DNA of 15,592 bases from an uncultured Megasphaera sp. Lineage in GTDB: Bacteria > Bacillota > Negativicutes > Veillonellales > Megasphaeraceae. Position 1 is the stretch's first letter. The number at the start of each line of letters is the position of its first letter. The notes under the pieces were generated by a model. The model did not search any database. It was not told where the DNA came from and saw only the letters and a program-made list of their open reading frames with translations. Location: assembly GCA_937895695.1 (NCBI GenBank), contig CALBLM010000387.1:1-15592 (forward strand), read 5' to 3'. Shown here piece by piece: positions 13,923 to 15,592 of the stretch. The translations under genes and the position numbers were made by a program.

Positions 13923-13931
13923 TGGTAGGAT
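13923..13931 (+). promoter_or_regulatory. Candidate -10 of the pst promoter
   Basis: TGGTAGGAT is an extended -10 with two mismatches in the hexamer. The last Pho hexamer ends 6 bp before it. No -35 is present apart from the Pho boxes, as in activator-dependent promoters. Confidence 0.4.
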
Positions 13932-13988
13932 AAGAATGTAATTGAAACAGAAAAATAACAAAGATACTACTAAAGGAGAGGGTTTAAG

Positions 13989-14864
13989 ATGAAATTGAAA
14001 AAAGTTATACTTGTAGCCTTAGCAGCTATGATGGTGTTGGGAGCAGCAGGCTGCGGCAGTCAGCAGGGTGACAGTGGTAAACAAGCCGCCGTGAAAGGCA
14101 GTATTACCGGTTCCGGTTCTTCTGCATTATTGCCGTTAGTTAAGGATGCAGCAGAAAAATTCAAAGTAAACAATAAAGATGTAACGATTACATTGAATGC
14201 AGGCGGTTCTGGCACAGGCCTTAAACAAGTTTCCGATGGTTCTGTTGATATGGGCAACTCTGATGTACCGGCAGAAAGCAAATTAGATAAAGCTAAAGCT
14301 GACAAGTTAACAGATCATAAGGTTTGCGTTATGACTGTTGCTACCATTATTAATAAGGATGTTGGTGTCAAGAATTTGACACGGCAGCAGTTGGCAGATA
14401 TTTTTACAGCTAAAATTACAAACTGGAAAGATGTTGGCGGTAAAGATATGCCGATCGTTTTGGTAACACGTCCGAAAACGTCCGGTACAAGAGCACTCTT
14501 TAAACAATATGCGATTAATGGTGCTGAAGAAGCAGATAATAAATCCTTGGAAACAGATAACTCCGGTATTTTGATTCAGAGTGTCGCCCAAAACCCAGGT
14601 GCTATTGGATATGTAGCTCTTCCGTACTTGATTAACGATAAATCCGTTGATGCCGTATCTATTGATGGCGTAGAACCGACATTGGAAAATACATACAGCG
14701 GTAAATATGGCGTATGGGGTTATGAACACATTTATACCAGCAAAGAACCAAAAGCAGCAGTCAAAGCATTCTTGGAATACGTTACAGGTGATGAATATGG
14801 CAAACGTATTGAAGAACTTGGCTATGGCGTAAGTTCCAAAATGCAGACTAAAGAAGTTCACTAA
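13989..14864 (+). CDS. pstS: Phosphate ABC transporter substrate-binding lipoprotein
   Basis: A 291-residue phosphate-binding protein. The signal peptide ends in a lipobox (VLGAAGC, Cys22), so the mature protein is lipid-anchored. In this diderm-like cell the anchor is probably on the outer face of the inner membrane, with the protein in the periplasm. Family motifs are TGSGSSALLPLV (40-51), AGGSGTGLKQ (71-80) with the phosphate-binding Ser/Gly loop, DMGNSDVP (87-94) and KTSGTRALF (163-171); their Ser, Thr, Asp and Arg side chains hold the anion in known PstS structures. AAGGAG lies about 9 nt before the ATG. pstC follows 18 nt after the stop. Regulation by PhoP through the upstream Pho boxes is inferred. 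The closely related PstS-type sensor proteins lack an adjacent pstC, so transport is by far the likeliest role. Confidence 0.95.
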   Translation: MKLKKVILVALAAMMVLGAAGCGSQQGDSGKQAAVKGSITGSGSSALLPLVKDAAEKFKVNNKDVTITLNAGGSGTGLKQVSDGSVDMGNSDVPAESKLDKAKADKLTDHKVCVMTVATIINKDVGVKNLTRQQLADIFTAKITNWKDVGGKDMPIVLVTRPKTSGTRALFKQYAINGAEEADNKSLETDNSGILIQSVAQNPGAIGYVALPYLINDKSVDAVSIDGVEPTLENTYSGKYGVWGYEHIYTSKEPKAAVKAFLEYVTGDEYGKRIEELGYGVSSKMQTKEVH

Positions 14865-14882
14865 TCGTTGGAGGGACATGTA

Positions 14883-15592
14883 ATGAATGCAATCGATACG
14901 GCGGTGATTAAAGCCCACCGTAATGAGAAAGCAGCCCGGACCTTCATTACAATATGCGGCATCGGTATGGCACTGGTGCCGTTTCTCATTGGGGCCTTTC
15001 TCTTCTTAAAAGGAACAGATACATTTTTTCAATTTGGACATAGTATTACGGAATTCATTTTTTCCGGTCAATGGAATCCGAGTGATACCGCCGAAGGGGG
15101 AGGACAAGTCGGCGCAGGTATGTATATTGCCGGTTCACTGGTAACTTGTGCGTTAGCCTTACTCATTACCTTACCGTTCAGTATTGCGTCGGCCATTTTC
15201 ATGACGGAAATTGCTGAACCAAGAACACGGCGTCTCATTCAGCCGGCTATTGAATTGTTTACAGGAATTCCTTCTGTTGTCTATGGCTTTGTAGGCATGA
15301 CTGTGCTCATTCCCTTTTTACGTAAAATTTTCCCGATGCCTTTTGGCTTTTCTGTATTAGCGGCAGGGATTGTATTGGCAGTCATGATTTTTCCTACGAT
15401 TACGACAATGGCAGCCGATGCGATGACAGCTGTTCCCAAGGCTTGGCGTGAAGCATCCTTTGGATTAGGCGCGACACGGTGGGAAACGATTGCCCACGTC
15501 GTCCTGCCGGCCGCTAAAGGCGGTATTTTTACGGGAATTATTTTGGGCTTGGCCCGCGCATTGGGCGAAGCACTGGCAGTTGCTATGGTTAT
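14883..15592 (+). CDS. pstC: Phosphate ABC transporter permease (5' part, runs off the edge)
   Basis: The first 236 residues of PstC, one of the two inner-membrane permeases of the high-affinity phosphate importer. A short basic cytoplasmic N-terminus leads into a first helix (about 20-45). A periplasmic loop with GQWNPSDTAEGGGQVGAGMYIAGS is followed by further helices including LPFSIASAIFMTEIA, ELFTGIPSVVYGFVG and VLAAGIVLAVMIFPTITTMAADAM. The ABC-permease EAA loop is visible as EASFGLGATRWETI, with VVLPAAKGGIFTG behind it, which contacts the ATPase PstB. The GGAGGG site ends 7 nt before the ATG. The family is usually 280-320 residues, so roughly 50-80 residues lie beyond the window. pstA, pstB and phoU are expected next, but that is inference. 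Confidence 0.95.
   Translation, partial: MNAIDTAVIKAHRNEKAARTFITICGIGMALVPFLIGAFLFLKGTDTFFQFGHSITEFIFSGQWNPSDTAEGGGQVGAGMYIAGSLVTCALALLITLPFSIASAIFMTEIAEPRTRRLIQPAIELFTGIPSVVYGFVGMTVLIPFLRKIFPMPFGFSVLAAGIVLAVMIFPTITTMAADAMTAVPKAWREASFGLGATRWETIAHVVLPAAKGGIFTGIILGLARALGEALAVAMV

Noticed and set aside
14307..14918. Long antisense open frame (203 codons) across pstS
   Set aside because: It is Phe/Cys/Ile-rich, has no recognisable motif or good ribosome binding site, and mirrors the codon pattern of pstS.
1..15592. CRISPR array, tRNA/rRNA genes, insertion sequence or prophage
   Set aside because: No regularly spaced repeats, RNA gene folds, transposase or phage genes are visible. The repeats found are short regulatory or terminator dyads.

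Overview
The window comes from a low-to-mid GC, anaerobic, diderm Firmicute, most likely a member of the Negativicutes (Veillonella/Megasphaera/Dialister-type). The evidence is a reverse rubrerythrin, Firmicute-style PhoP/PhoR and Pst genes with strong Shine-Dalgarno sites, and, unexpectedly for a Firmicute, an LptD/OstA-like outer-membrane protein with a signal peptide. Genus-level placement is inference. I see no mobile element, phage gene, CRISPR array, rRNA or tRNA, and the coding style looks uniform throughout.

Layout. (1) 1-370: the 3' end of a Bcr/CflA-like MFS exporter, and a hairpin terminator shared with the convergent operon. (2) 371-2183 (-): cobO (corrinoid adenosyltransferase) followed by an M20 amidohydrolase. 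(3) 2184-2345: a divergent promoter region. (4) 2346-6784 (+): a tight three-gene operon, cca, a class B penicillin-binding protein with a PASTA tail, and a folD homologue, ending in a strong terminator. (5) 6789-7646 (-): an unknown secreted protein with a long Pro/Ser/Thr linker. (6) 7769-8320 (-): reverse rubrerythrin with its own terminator. (7) 8321-8615: a divergent control region rich in dyads and repeats. (8) 8616-11331 (+): a secreted repeat/glycine-zipper protein overlapping an LptD-like gene, then a terminator. (9) 11434-13853 (+): phoP-phoR with a 4-nt overlap, and a terminator that folds around the phoR stop codon. (10) 13879-15592 (+): Pho boxes, pstS and the start of pstC, which runs off the right edge.

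The right third is a phosphate-starvation module. PhoR and PhoP would sense and transmit low phosphate. TTTACA-type direct repeats in front of phoP (two copies) and pstS (three copies plus one variant) fit PhoP binding sites, so the system probably regulates itself and switches on the PstS/PstC uptake transporter. The 8616-11274 pair looks like an envelope unit delivering a periplasmic/outer-membrane protein together with an LPS-assembly-like barrel.

The points most worth a second look are: a FolD homologue in which the catalytic lysine and the conserved active-site glutamine are both methionine; the 8321-8615 control region, where two divergent promoters share the same hexamers and spacing, one enclosed by a 16-bp inverted repeat and the other followed by a perfect 21-bp palindrome; and the compact LptD-like protein with its overlapping partner gene.
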